64,000 nucleotides of DNA from Oscillatoria sp. FACHB-1407 (GTDB lineage: Bacteria; Cyanobacteriota; Cyanobacteriia; Elainellales; Elainellaceae). The notes below the pieces were generated by a model. It was not told the DNA's origin, did not search any database, and was given only the letters and a program-made list of their open reading frames with translations. The position numbers were made by a program, and so were the translations under genes. Positions 24,795-33,034 of the stretch are shown in pieces (within the stretch, counting starts at the first letter, position 1; every line of letters begins with the position of its first letter). The stretch is taken from contig NZ_JACJSA010000001.1 in assembly GCF_014697545.1 (NCBI RefSeq), positions 248,001-312,000 of the forward strand, read 5' to 3'.

Positions 24795-25571
24795 TTAAGA
24801 CGTTTGCATTCGAGCTTGCCCAGCAGGACACAAATCTAACACGGTACATCGTTGACATTGCGGATTGCGATAGTAGCAACACTTTTGCCCATGCAGCATG
24901 AGTACTTCGTGATTGTCGTATACTTGCTGAGCAGTCCAGTCCTTTGGTAACTGTGCTTCTAACAACGCATGAGATGGACCGACTGCCACTGTCTCAGGAA
25001 TCAGTCCCAACCGCACCGCCACCCGATGGTGATGGCTGTCTACTGGCAACGCCGGACGACGCAACTGGCTAAAACACAATACCGCTGCGCTGGTTTTGGG
25101 TCCGACTCCGGGCAACTCCTCTAACCAGGTGCGGGCTTCCACAACGGAGAGATCCGCCAGGAAATCGAGAGATAGTTCTCCTCGACGTTCCGTGATCAGT
25201 CGTAAAACTTGCTGAATTCGGGGTGCTTTCTGGTCTGCCCAGGTACAGGGTGCGATCGCCTCTTGTACTTCAGTCGTATCTGCATCGCGTACTGCTTCCC
25301 AGGTAGGAAACCGTTGTCGCAGTTGCTTAAACGCCTTCCCAGAATCCGCATTGCGGGTGCGATGGGACAACAGCGACGAGACTAACTCACTCAACGGATC
25401 GAGGCTATGAAAGTAGGGAATGGGGCATCCATACACCGCGCAGAGGCGATCGTGGACGAGTAAGGCTTTGTGTCGCAGTTGTTCGGTGGATGGAATGCTG
25501 GCAGGTGGGATAGGAGACGATAACCCTGGAATGGACGGTTGAGATGATTTTGATAGATCGATTGATGACAC
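24795..25571 (-). CDS. Endonuclease III-like HhH-GPD DNA glycosylase
   Basis: A 258-aa base-excision-repair glycosylase/AP lyase of the Nth family. The helix–hairpin–helix is LPGVGPKTSAAVL, with the catalytic lysine, and the general-base Asp is in LPVDSHHHRVA. The [4Fe-4S] site near the C-terminus has exact C-X6-C-X2-C-X5-C spacing (CYYRNPQCQRCTVLDLC). The protein begins at a GTG (25571) and has a Ser/Pro-rich ~35-residue N-terminal extension absent from E. coli Nth (211 aa). The region after HHRVA is longer than usual. It is probably a cyanobacterial Nth paralogue, and substrate preference cannot be inferred. Confidence 0.88.
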   Translation of the reverse strand: MSSIDLSKSSQPSIPGLSSPIPPASIPSTEQLRHKALLVHDRLCAVYGCPIPYFHSLDPLSELVSSLLSHRTRNADSGKAFKQLRQRFPTWEAVRDADTTEVQEAIAPCTWADQKAPRIQQVLRLITERRGELSLDFLADLSVVEARTWLEELPGVGPKTSAAVLCFSQLRRPALPVDSHHHRVAVRLGLIPETVAVGPSHALLEAQLPKDWTAQQVYDNHEVLMLHGQKCCYYRNPQCQRCTVLDLCPAGQARMQTS

Positions 25572-26107
25572 TGCGATCGCACCCCTGCAACTGACAACTT
25601 TAAACTTTTATTACACAAGAATTGATGAATGGGTTCATCTTACTCAAGACGAAAGATTGGTCTCGCTCTTCAAAAAGCGGTAGAAACAACCCAAAAGCTA
25701 TTTTCTCTGAGGGCTACCGATCGCTCCTCTAATTGAGAACAGCGGGAACGACTGAACCATTGTCGTCCTACTCCTGCTCCTATCCCCAATATTCTGTTTA
25801 GCATTGTTAAACGAGATATAAAATCGCGAGCAAGATGCTCGCACTCTTGTGTGATGATTCCGCTTGTGTGGCGTCTCGCTTACGGCTGAAATTCATGAAT
25901 CATTTGTCAGTTTAGTAATGCCTTCCATTCCTTATCTGCAAAGCAACTGAAAAAAGGTGCGTTACTCCCTACTCCCCAATTCCTCTACTCCCCACTCCCC
26001 CTGAAAAGGTTCACTGATAACAAACCTTAAAACTCATTTGAGTTCTTAATCGAAACAATAGAGAATAGAGGGTTGCACGATCTATCCTCGCTATCGTTTG
26101 AATCGGA
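25572..26107. other. Gap upstream of putA with simple repeats
   Basis: A 536-bp non-coding gap. It contains a copy of repeat C (25826–25845) and a pyrimidine-rich heptamer-like tract at about 25963–26004, built on TACTCCC. The putA leader follows. No gene was recognised. Confidence 0.5.
25826..25845. repeat. Palindromic dispersed repeat C
   Basis: GCGAGCAAGATGCTCGCACT, an inverted repeat that recurs exactly at 63079–63098 and, reverse-complemented with small changes, at 31629–31648 and 63123–63142. Confidence 0.75.
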
Positions 26108-29089
26108 GTGGAATCTGTGGTTACTCAAGTTGCAAATATCTACGAAACCAAAACTCAGTCGATCGCCCGTCAACTGTTAGCTGCAACAAAGGAAAACCGC
26201 TCCTTTCTTGCCCAGATGCGTGATCAGATGCGGTGGGATGACAAGTTGTTGGGTTGGGCGATGAGCAACCCTGGTTTGCGCGTGCAGTTATTCCGCTTTA
26301 TTGACTGTCTGCCTGCACTACGGAGCAAAGCCGAGATTGCCCGCCATCTCCAGGAATATTTGGGGGATGCCTCAGTGGAGTTGCCCTCGGCACTCAAGGG
26401 AATGCTCAACTTTGCGAATGCCGATTCGCTACCAGGGCAAGTTGCAGCAACTACCGTGTCTACAGCCGTTGAGACACTAGCGCACAAATATATCTCCGGT
26501 GAAAACATTAAGCAAGTGCTCAAGACGCTAGAGCAACTGCGGCGGGACAAAATGGCCTTTACGGTGGATTTACTGGGTGAAGCCGTGATCACCGAAAGCG
26601 AGGCACAGTCTTACCTCGATCGCTGTCTTGACCTGATTGAGCAACTGACTAACGCATCTAAAGGATGGTCAAAAGTATCACAAATTGATGAAGCGGATGG
26701 TGAAACCCTGCCCAGGGTGCAAGTGTCCGTTAAGTTAACCGCCTTCTATTCGCAGTTTGACCCGCTAGATGCCAAGGGTAGCCAGGAGCGGGTGAGCGAT
26801 CGCGTCCGGTTGTTGTTGCGTCGAGCCAAGGAGTTGGGCGCGGCGATTCATTTTGACATGGAGCAATATGCCTACAAAGACCTGACAATCGCCATTCTCA
26901 AGCAAATCTTGATGGAGGACGAGTTTCGCACCCGCACGGACATTGGGGTGACACTGCAAGCCTACCTTAAGGATACAGAGCGTGATCTGCAAGGGCTAAT
27001 TGAATGGGCAAAACAACGGGGCTATCCGATCACGATTCGCCTGGTAAAAGGAGCCTATTGGGATCAGGAGACGATTAAAGCGGCGCAAAAAGATTGGGAG
27101 ATTCCCGTATTCCAAAACAAAGAATCCACCGATGCCAGCTTTGAGCAGTTGACTCGCTTGTTGCTGGAAAATCACGAGTATCTCTATGCGGCGATTGGCA
27201 GTCACAACGTCCGTTCGCAGGCTATGGCGATCGCGATCGCGGAGGAACTTAAGATTCCCCGGCGGCGGTTTGAGGTGCAGGTGCTCTATGGCATGGCAGA
27301 CAAACTAGCAAAAGCGTTGGTGAATCAGGGTCATCGGGTGCGGGTTTATTGTCCCTATGGCGACTTGATTCCGGGAATGTCCTACCTGATTCGTCGTCTG
27401 TTAGAAAATACCGCGAACTCTTCTTTCCTGCGGCAAAATCTGGAAGATCGCCCCAGCGAAGAGTTGCTGGCTGTTCCCCAGTTCAACGAGCCAGATTCAC
27501 CCATCGTTAAGTCAAACTCTAGCTTCCACAACTCAGCGGATACGGATTATGCGATTGAGGAGAGGCGCGATCGCGCTCTGGCGATGATTGCAACCGTGCG
27601 GCAACAGTTGGGCAAATCCTATCTGCCGCTGGTGAATGGTGAACGGATGAATACGCTGGAGAGGGTGGATTCCGTCAATCCCTCGAATCCCTCCGAAGTA
27701 GTAGGACAGATCGGTTTACTGAGCCAGGAACAGGCAGACCAGGCGATCGCGGCGGCTAAAGCGGCATTTCCCCAATGGCGTAACACTCCTGCGAAAGAAC
27801 GGGCTGCAATTTTGCGGAGAGCCGCTGATCTGATGGAAGCTCGGCGTGATGAATTGTCTGCTTGGATGGTGTTGGAAACCGGGAAAGCATTGGGACAGGC
27901 TGACCCCGAAGTATCTGAGGCGATCGACTTCTGCCGCTTTTACGCCGATGAAATGGAGCGATTGAACCACGGCACGAACTACGATGTGCCGGGTGAAAAC
28001 AACCGCTATCACTATCAACCCCGTGGCATCTCCCTGATCATTTCACCGTGGAACTTCCCCTTAGCGATTCCCACGGGAATGACGGTTGCCTCCCTCGTGG
28101 CAGGAAACTGTACCTTGTTGAAGCCTGCGGAAGTGTCGTCGGTGATCGCGGCGAAGCTGGCAGAAATTCTCGTGGAGGCAGGAATTCCCAAAGGAGTGTT
28201 CCAATACGTGCCGTGTAAAGGCTCGACAGTGGGTTCCTACCTGGTGAAGCATCCCGACGTTCACATGATCACCTTCACCGGGTCGCAGGAGGTCGGTTGC
28301 CGGATTTATGCTGACGCTGCCATTCTGCAACCGGGACAAAAGCACCTGAAGCGGGTGATCGCGGAGATGGGCGGTAAAAACGCCATCATTGTGGATGAGA
28401 GTGCGGATCTGGATCAAGCTGTGCAGGGAGTAGTTTATTCTGCCTTTGGCTACAGTGGGCAAAAGTGCTCGGCGTGCTCTCGTGTGGTGGTGCTGGAACC
28501 GATCTACGAAACCTTCCTGAACCGTCTGGTAGAAGCGACGCGATCGCTCAACATCGGTGCAGCGGAAATTCCCAGTACCCAAGTTGGACCTGTAATCGAC
28601 GCAGCCGCGCAAAACCGCATCAAAGCCTACATCGACAAAGGCAAAGAGGAAGGCACTGTTGCTTTGGAAATGGAGGCTCCTGACACAGGCTACTTTGTTG
28701 GTCCAGTCATCTTTACGGATGTCTCTCCCACCGCCAAGATCGCCCAGGAAGAGATCTTTGGTCCTGTGTTAGCAGTCATGCGAGCCAAGACCTTTGATGA
28801 AGCTCTGGCGATCGCCAACGGCACTCCCTTTGCCCTCACGGGTGGTTTGTACTCTCGTACGCCATCCCACATCAACCGGGCACAAGCCGAGTTTGAGGTC
28901 GGCAACCTCTACATCAACCGGGGCACGACGGGGGCGATCGTCGCTCGTCAACCGTTCGGCGGATTCAAACTCTCTGGGGTTGGTTCCAAGGCAGGTGGTC
29001 CCGACTACTTGCTGCAATTCCTGGAGCCTCGCCATATTAGCGAGAACGTGCAGCGACAGGGCTTTGCTCCCATTGAAGGGGTAGAGTAA
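26108..29089 (+). CDS. putA: Bifunctional proline dehydrogenase / P5C dehydrogenase
   Basis: A 993-aa enzyme that oxidises proline to glutamate in two steps. The FAD-dependent proline dehydrogenase barrel lies at ~residues 80–460 (VKLTAFYSQFDP, TIRLVKGAYWDQE, QVLYGMADKLA, YCPYGDLIPGMSYLIRRL). The NAD-dependent aldehyde dehydrogenase lies at ~500–985, with the catalytic cysteine in GYSGQKCSACSR and the glutamate in EMGGKNAIIVDES. The N-terminal DNA-binding ribbon–helix–helix of the E. coli trifunctional PutA is absent, so it does not regulate itself in that way. The start is a GTG at 26108 preceded by CGGAG; a second in-frame GTG follows three codons later. Its stop overlaps the start of the next gene by one base. 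Confidence 0.95.
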   Translation: MESVVTQVANIYETKTQSIARQLLAATKENRSFLAQMRDQMRWDDKLLGWAMSNPGLRVQLFRFIDCLPALRSKAEIARHLQEYLGDASVELPSALKGMLNFANADSLPGQVAATTVSTAVETLAHKYISGENIKQVLKTLEQLRRDKMAFTVDLLGEAVITESEAQSYLDRCLDLIEQLTNASKGWSKVSQIDEADGETLPRVQVSVKLTAFYSQFDPLDAKGSQERVSDRVRLLLRRAKELGAAIHFDMEQYAYKDLTIAILKQILMEDEFRTRTDIGVTLQAYLKDTERDLQGLIEWAKQRGYPITIRLVKGAYWDQETIKAAQKDWEIPVFQNKESTDASFEQLTRLLLENHEYLYAAIGSHNVRSQAMAIAIAEELKIPRRRFEVQVLYGMADKLAKALVNQGHRVRVYCPYGDLIPGMSYLIRRLLENTANSSFLRQNLEDRPSEELLAVPQFNEPDSPIVKSNSSFHNSADTDYAIEERRDRALAMIATVRQQLGKSYLPLVNGERMNTLERVDSVNPSNPSEVVGQIGLLSQEQADQAIAAAKAAFPQWRNTPAKERAAILRRAADLMEARRDELSAWMVLETGKALGQADPEVSEAIDFCRFYADEMERLNHGTNYDVPGENNRYHYQPRGISLIISPWNFPLAIPTGMTVASLVAGNCTLLKPAEVSSVIAAKLAEILVEAGIPKGVFQYVPCKGSTVGSYLVKHPDVHMITFTGSQEVGCRIYADAAILQPGQKHLKRVIAEMGGKNAIIVDESADLDQAVQGVVYSAFGYSGQKCSACSRVVVLEPIYETFLNRLVEATRSLNIGAAEIPSTQVGPVIDAAAQNRIKAYIDKGKEEGTVALEMEAPDTGYFVGPVIFTDVSPTAKIAQEEIFGPVLAVMRAKTFDEALAIANGTPFALTGGLYSRTPSHINRAQAEFEVGNLYINRGTTGAIVARQPFGGFKLSGVGSKAGGPDYLLQFLEPRHISENVQRQGFAPIEGVE

Positions 29090-29298
29090 TGGAGTTACTC
29101 ATTCTTCTAGCAGCCATTATTGTAACGATCGCCGCCTTCACCATTTTGGTGCGGGTGATGCGGGTCACGGTTCGAGTGGCATTGGCGATCGCCATCCTGT
29201 TGCTGCTTTTTCAGCTTGCCTTTGGTCTTGGTCCCGGTGAGTTGTGGGGCTACATCCGTGGCTTCTGGAATTACCTGTGGGGATTGCTAACACGATAA
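29089..29298 (+). CDS. Small membrane protein downstream of putA
   Basis: A 69-aa hydrophobic protein with two membrane segments (residues ~3–22 and ~30–50) separated by a short Arg-rich turn (RVMRVTVRV), and a Trp/Gly-rich end. The family is not recognised. Its ATG overlaps the putA stop codon by one base (TAATG), the arrangement expected for translational coupling, which supports it being a real gene. PutA is a peripheral membrane enzyme that reduces quinone, so a role as membrane partner is possible, but that is only inference. Confidence 0.75.
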   Translation: MELLILLAAIIVTIAAFTILVRVMRVTVRVALAIAILLLLFQLAFGLGPGELWGYIRGFWNYLWGLLTR

Positions 29299-29330
29299 AC
29301 GATAAGCGGAGAGATAGAATAAACAGGTTT

Positions 29331-29358
29331 GGGGGGACGCGATTAATCGCGTCCCCCC
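29331..29358. terminator. Perfect palindrome between convergent genes
   Basis: A 28-bp perfect palindrome centred on GACGCGATTAATCGCGTC with six G/C pairs added at the ends. It follows the small membrane gene by 32 bp and overlaps the last codons of the convergent hydrolase-like gene, supplying its stop codon. It probably acts as a terminator in both directions. Confidence 0.75.
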
Positions 29359-29915
29359 GACTCTCCATATTTCACTAACAACGATGCGATGAAACCAGCC
29401 GCATTTGTTTTTATCGCAGATGAAGGTTGTGCAGTGTCTACGGTGTAACCCATTGCTGTGTGGGGCGATCGCCACAACTCCAAATGCTCAACAGCAGGGT
29501 CAGCGTAAAAGCTGATTTGTCCTGCACCCAATAAGGCTGAACTCCAATGGGTGAAGTCATCGTGGCTGACTCGATAAATCGGAAAGTCCCCGGACAATGG
29601 CACTCCCCACCCATCCAGCGCAATGAAGGCTTTGACCTCACCGCCTAACAATCGCCATGCCCAAGCTGCCGCGATCGCCCCAACTACTCCGGCACTGAAG
29701 CTAACAAATAGAAGTGGCACATCTAAACGAGGTGGAGTTGCATCGTCTGGAATCGCAAACTCATGCCAGATAAATTTCAAAATGTGGAGCCCTGAATAAG
29801 CCGGATGGCGATCGCCTGGAAACACTTTGCAATTAAACAGTTGCAGGTTGAGATTGGCGAGAAAACTATCCGTTAACTCAGGTGAATGCACTCCAGGACA
29901 AATCAAAACAGCCAT
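29343..29915 (-). CDS. Alpha/beta-hydrolase-like protein of unknown function
   Basis: A 190-aa protein with an alpha/beta-hydrolase flavour: an early strand MAVLICPGVH, a nucleophile-elbow-like SFSAG (variant of GxSxG, near residue 74) after strand VPLLFVSF, and FIALDGWG. A late His such as in EHLELW could complete a triad. The short length and variant elbow leave its activity open. It starts 3 bp after the SDR gene on the same strand, so the two are probably translated from one mRNA. Its last residues (GESGGRD) are encoded by the palindrome at 29331–29358, so the natural C-terminus may have been altered by that element. Confidence 0.7.
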   Translation of the reverse strand: MAVLICPGVHSPELTDSFLANLNLQLFNCKVFPGDRHPAYSGLHILKFIWHEFAIPDDATPPRLDVPLLFVSFSAGVVGAIAAAWAWRLLGGEVKAFIALDGWGVPLSGDFPIYRVSHDDFTHWSSALLGAGQISFYADPAVEHLELWRSPHTAMGYTVDTAQPSSAIKTNAAGFIASLLVKYGESGGRD

Positions 29916-29918
29916 GGA

Positions 29919-30593
29919 TTAATTAATAACATCCAACACCTCAAACTCCGTTTGTCCGTAAGTCATCTGGCGATCGACGGCTGACAAGACTTTGTAATCA
30001 GCTTGATTGGAGAACAGACACCGACATACCAAATCCGCCACATCCGCTCGATGAATACTACCTGCGATCGCAGGGTCAGGGGTCAATACAGCATTGCCTG
30101 TTGCAGGTTCAGACTTTAACCCACCAGGTCGAATAATAGTGTAATTCAAGCCACTCTCGATTAAGTGTTGTTCCGCTTGGGCTTTCTCGATCAACACAGG
30201 TCCTAAGGTTTCCAAAACCTGTGGGGGAAGGGCAACGGCACTATTACCACTACCAATGGATGACACCAAGATAAATCGCTGCACTCCCGCTTGCACTGCC
30301 GCATCAATCAAGTTCTTATTCCCTAAATAATCCGATCGCTGCCCGTCTTTGGGTAAGCCACCAATCGTGCTAACTACTGCCCAAATTGGCTCGGCTTGCA
30401 TTGCCTGGTCTACCTCGGCTCGGTTCATCGCATCCCCAAACACAACTGAGATACCCATCGCCTCTAATGTCGATTGAGCGTCAGGTGAGCGTAGCAACGC
30501 TTTGACCTTAACAGGCTTTTGAGTTAGTAGCCGGGCGATTTCATGCCCCACACCGCGACTGGCACCAGCAAGGAAGATAGAGGAGTCTGTCAT
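29919..30593 (-). CDS. Atypical SDR family NAD(P)-binding protein
   Basis: A 224-aa Rossmann-fold protein of the NAD(P)-binding (NmrA/SDR_a5-like) group. The dinucleotide-binding glycine motif is LAGASRGVGHEIA at residues ~8–20, followed by an Arg that would select NADP (KALLRSPD). The strand FILVSSIGSG and the LNYTIIRPGGL segment are typical of this subfamily, which often lacks the classical YxxxK pair. Such proteins serve as reductases, epimerases or redox-sensing chaperones in cyanobacteria; a precise substrate is not visible. It precedes the hydrolase-like gene by 3 bp. Confidence 0.85.
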   Translation of the reverse strand: MTDSSIFLAGASRGVGHEIARLLTQKPVKVKALLRSPDAQSTLEAMGISVVFGDAMNRAEVDQAMQAEPIWAVVSTIGGLPKDGQRSDYLGNKNLIDAAVQAGVQRFILVSSIGSGNSAVALPPQVLETLGPVLIEKAQAEQHLIESGLNYTIIRPGGLKSEPATGNAVLTPDPAIAGSIHRADVADLVCRCLFSNQADYKVLSAVDRQMTYGQTEFEVLDVIN

Positions 30594-30708
30594 AGGATTG
30601 GGAGGATAGCAACCAGGTTGCCATCAAGTCACTGGATATAAATGGGCTGAAATCATTCTTACATAGGCTTTGACCAAACCTACAGCTGCTCACAACACCA
30701 CCCTACAA

Positions 30709-30882
30709 TTACTCTTTTGTGTTTACTTGTGTTACAACCGCGATCGCAGACAGAGCCACAGTACAAAAGAATGCACGCTTGACCGCAATTGTCGGGTGTT
30801 GCCAATTGCTAACTAATTGAAAAAGCCCCATGCCTATGGCACAAACTAGCCAAACTTTGGTTTTATCCTTCAGTTGAATCAT
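30709..30882 (-). CDS. Small membrane protein (57 aa), candidate
   Basis: A short frame in an otherwise empty gap, starting at an ATG at 30882. The 57-aa product has a charged head (MIQLKDKTKV), a hydrophobic segment at ~11–24, a polar turn with QHPTIAVKR, and a second hydrophobic segment at ~37–53. The regular charged/hydrophobic layout makes it plausible as a real small membrane protein. No family or Shine-Dalgarno is evident. It is upstream of the SDR gene, on the same strand, with a gap of 115 bp. Confidence 0.5.
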   Translation of the reverse strand: MIQLKDKTKVWLVCAIGMGLFQLVSNWQHPTIAVKRAFFCTVALSAIAVVTQVNTKE

Positions 30883-30968
30883 TCTCTACAGTCCTTCAAT
30901 TGGCTCAAGACCAACCGTAGAATGCCCTAAAGAAGGGGTAAAACTGTTGTAGATGGCGATCGCACAAT

Positions 30969-31523
30969 ATGTTGAACAACTATGAACCTTTTGAACTATG
31001 GCAAGAATATGAGTTGGGAAAGAGAAACTTCTGTGGAATCAATTTAGAGAAAATTCAACTAGAAGGATGGAGTTTTGAAAATGCTGATTTTAGCGTAGCC
31101 AATTTAGAATTAGCTTCTATTCATAGAACTGGATTCATTAGAACTCGGTTTAGGCAAGCCAACTTTAGTAGAGCCAACCTTGAGCTTGTTGATTTACAAG
31201 AAAACGATCTTCAAGGAGCATCTTTTTGGCGATCGCATTTATTTAGAGTTTATGCAGAGCAATCTAACTTGACTCAAATCAACTTCTGCGAAGCTTCTTT
31301 GATTGAATGCAATTTTACAGGAGCAGATTTAAGCTCAGCAGACTTAACCAATTCCTATATCAAAAATGGTGATTGGCGTGGAGTAAATTTAACGGGAGCC
31401 AAGCTGAAAGGAGCACAACTAATTGGGAGTTTAGATTTACGCGGAGCAAGTTTAACCCTATCTCAGTTAAATGAAGCCATGATTGAAAGCACCGTCAAAC
31501 TGCCAGAAACTATACCTCGATAG
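30969..31523 (+). CDS. Pentapeptide-repeat protein
   Basis: A 184-aa protein composed mostly of pentapeptide repeats of the form A(D/N)LXX, for example ANLELAS, ANFSRANLELV, ADLSSADL and GANLT-like units. It should fold as a right-handed quadrilateral beta helix. Pentapeptide proteins are abundant in cyanobacteria and usually of unknown role; some mimic DNA and protect gyrase. Nothing here suggests a specific partner. There is no signal peptide, so it is probably cytoplasmic. It is flanked by genes on the opposite strand and is transcribed alone. Confidence 0.88.
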   Translation: MLNNYEPFELWQEYELGKRNFCGINLEKIQLEGWSFENADFSVANLELASIHRTGFIRTRFRQANFSRANLELVDLQENDLQGASFWRSHLFRVYAEQSNLTQINFCEASLIECNFTGADLSSADLTNSYIKNGDWRGVNLTGAKLKGAQLIGSLDLRGASLTLSQLNEAMIESTVKLPETIPR

Positions 31524-31628
31524 TTACATTAGTTCTATTTTGAGAGTTAACTAATTTGACAGGGGAGGTGTAGAGGGGTAAGGGAGTAGAGGGATGGCCA
31601 GTGCCGCGTCACAGTTAAAAGTTAGGGT

Positions 31629-31648
31629 AGTGCGAGCATCTTGCTCAC
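31629..31648. repeat. Palindromic dispersed repeat C
   Basis: AGTGCGAGCATCTTGCTCAC, almost the reverse complement of the copies at 25826 and 63079. It lies in the gap between convergent genes and may serve as a weak terminator. A GA-rich simple tract precedes it at 31559–31598. Confidence 0.7.
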
Positions 31649-31682
31649 ACCGACAATCCTAAAAATAAGGTGTGACCCTGCA

Positions 31683-32891
31683 CTAGGGAATAATTCGGTT
31701 GCTCAATACTCGACCTCGCCACGTCCATCCCCAACCTGTTTCTGCCTTGATGACAGAAGCGATCGCCATTATCCCCACCAGTAGTCCACCAATACTCTGC
31801 AACCACCAATAATTAGGGGAGCAATGCAACGCTCGGCTCGCCTGCTGTCGCAGGTAGTATTGCAATCCCAGTGCGGGTAGAACCAATCCCATTGACACCC
31901 CATCCACACGGCTCCAGCCTGCCACCAATCCTTTGATCAGCAAAACCCCTAACCCCAGCCAGGGCATCGTGTAAAGACTGAACATGAGAACAAACAGGAG
32001 GAACATCAACCCGGCATTTCGCCAGGCTCCCACATACAAAACTTTTGTCCAACCTTCCCAGAGCGTTGCCCAGGAGGTGTACATGCGTAAGCTAGCGAGG
32101 TTGGCAACTAACCGATATTGCAAGGTTAATTGATGGTGTTTGATGGCACGCGCTAACGCCACATCCTCAGCAACTTCCGAGGCAACGGCTCGGTGCCCAC
32201 CCACCTGATCATAGGCAGAACGACGAAATAGCATAAAGGGTCCGGCGGCATAGGCTGTTTCCTGTTTGGGGTCCCGGACGGCAGGTTGATTGAAGGAAAT
32301 GACCATGCTGATGAAAATCAATGGCTGCACTAACCACTCGATCAATGATCCGCAAACAACCTGGGGAATGCCATTGAGTAAGTCAATATGCTCAGTCTGA
32401 GCAAGTTTCACCGCTGCGGCGATCGCCCCCGGTTTCAACCGCACATCGGCATCAATAAACAGCAGAAATTCTCCCCTTGCTTTCTCGGCTCCCTGGGTGC
32501 ATGCCCAGTTTTTACCCGTCCAGCGTTCTCCTTTAGGGCGCGGCAATCCAGACAACAGATGCAGACGGGGGTCCTGGTAGTGCTGTTGCAGAACTTTCAG
32601 GATTGCCCAGGTGTCATCGGTAGATTGGTCATCCACAACCCAAACTTCCAGGTATTGCTGCGATAGAGCAGTATTATCAAGAACCGACGTAATACAGGCT
32701 TGAATATTGGTGGCTTCGTTATAAGCCGGAACAACCACTGAGACAAGGGGAGTTACTCTCAAGGATTGCTCATCAACTGTGGGGTCTACTCCTGGCTGTA
32801 GTTGCGTAATAGCAACAATGGCAGCTCGAAACTGGGCAACATAAGCTGCCAGACTAATGAGGGAGGAACAAAGCAAGAGAGCTAAAAACAA
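31683..32891 (-). CDS. Family 2 glycosyltransferase, membrane-bound
   Basis: A 402-aa inverting glycosyltransferase with an N-terminal membrane segment, a GT2 catalytic domain at ~residues 45–270 and two to three membrane segments after residue ~290. Visible motifs are SVVVPAYNEATN, VVDDQSTDDTW, the metal-binding DADV in FIDADVRL, and EVAEDVALARAI, which holds the ED acid. The segment RWTGKNWACTQG is characteristic of enzymes annotated as hopene-associated (HpnB) or carotenoid-type transferases. The acceptor is not certain. The start is a TTG at 32891, with an in-frame stop two codons earlier. It is divergent from the TIR–NACHT gene with 143 bp between them. Confidence 0.85.
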   Translation of the reverse strand: MFLALLLCSSLISLAAYVAQFRAAIVAITQLQPGVDPTVDEQSLRVTPLVSVVVPAYNEATNIQACITSVLDNTALSQQYLEVWVVDDQSTDDTWAILKVLQQHYQDPRLHLLSGLPRPKGERWTGKNWACTQGAEKARGEFLLFIDADVRLKPGAIAAAVKLAQTEHIDLLNGIPQVVCGSLIEWLVQPLIFISMVISFNQPAVRDPKQETAYAAGPFMLFRRSAYDQVGGHRAVASEVAEDVALARAIKHHQLTLQYRLVANLASLRMYTSWATLWEGWTKVLYVGAWRNAGLMFLLFVLMFSLYTMPWLGLGVLLIKGLVAGWSRVDGVSMGLVLPALGLQYYLRQQASRALHCSPNYWWLQSIGGLLVGIMAIASVIKAETGWGWTWRGRVLSNRIIP

Positions 32892-33034
32892 CGGTTACTG
32901 TTCAATAACTCTATGCCTGAATAATTGCAGGTTCAATGAAAAATTGAAATACTATTTCCATGTAGTTTTTCATACATCTTGCCGTTACAGAAGAGTGGCA
33001 AGTTTCAGAACAAGTTGTAAAGCGAGTTGTAAGT

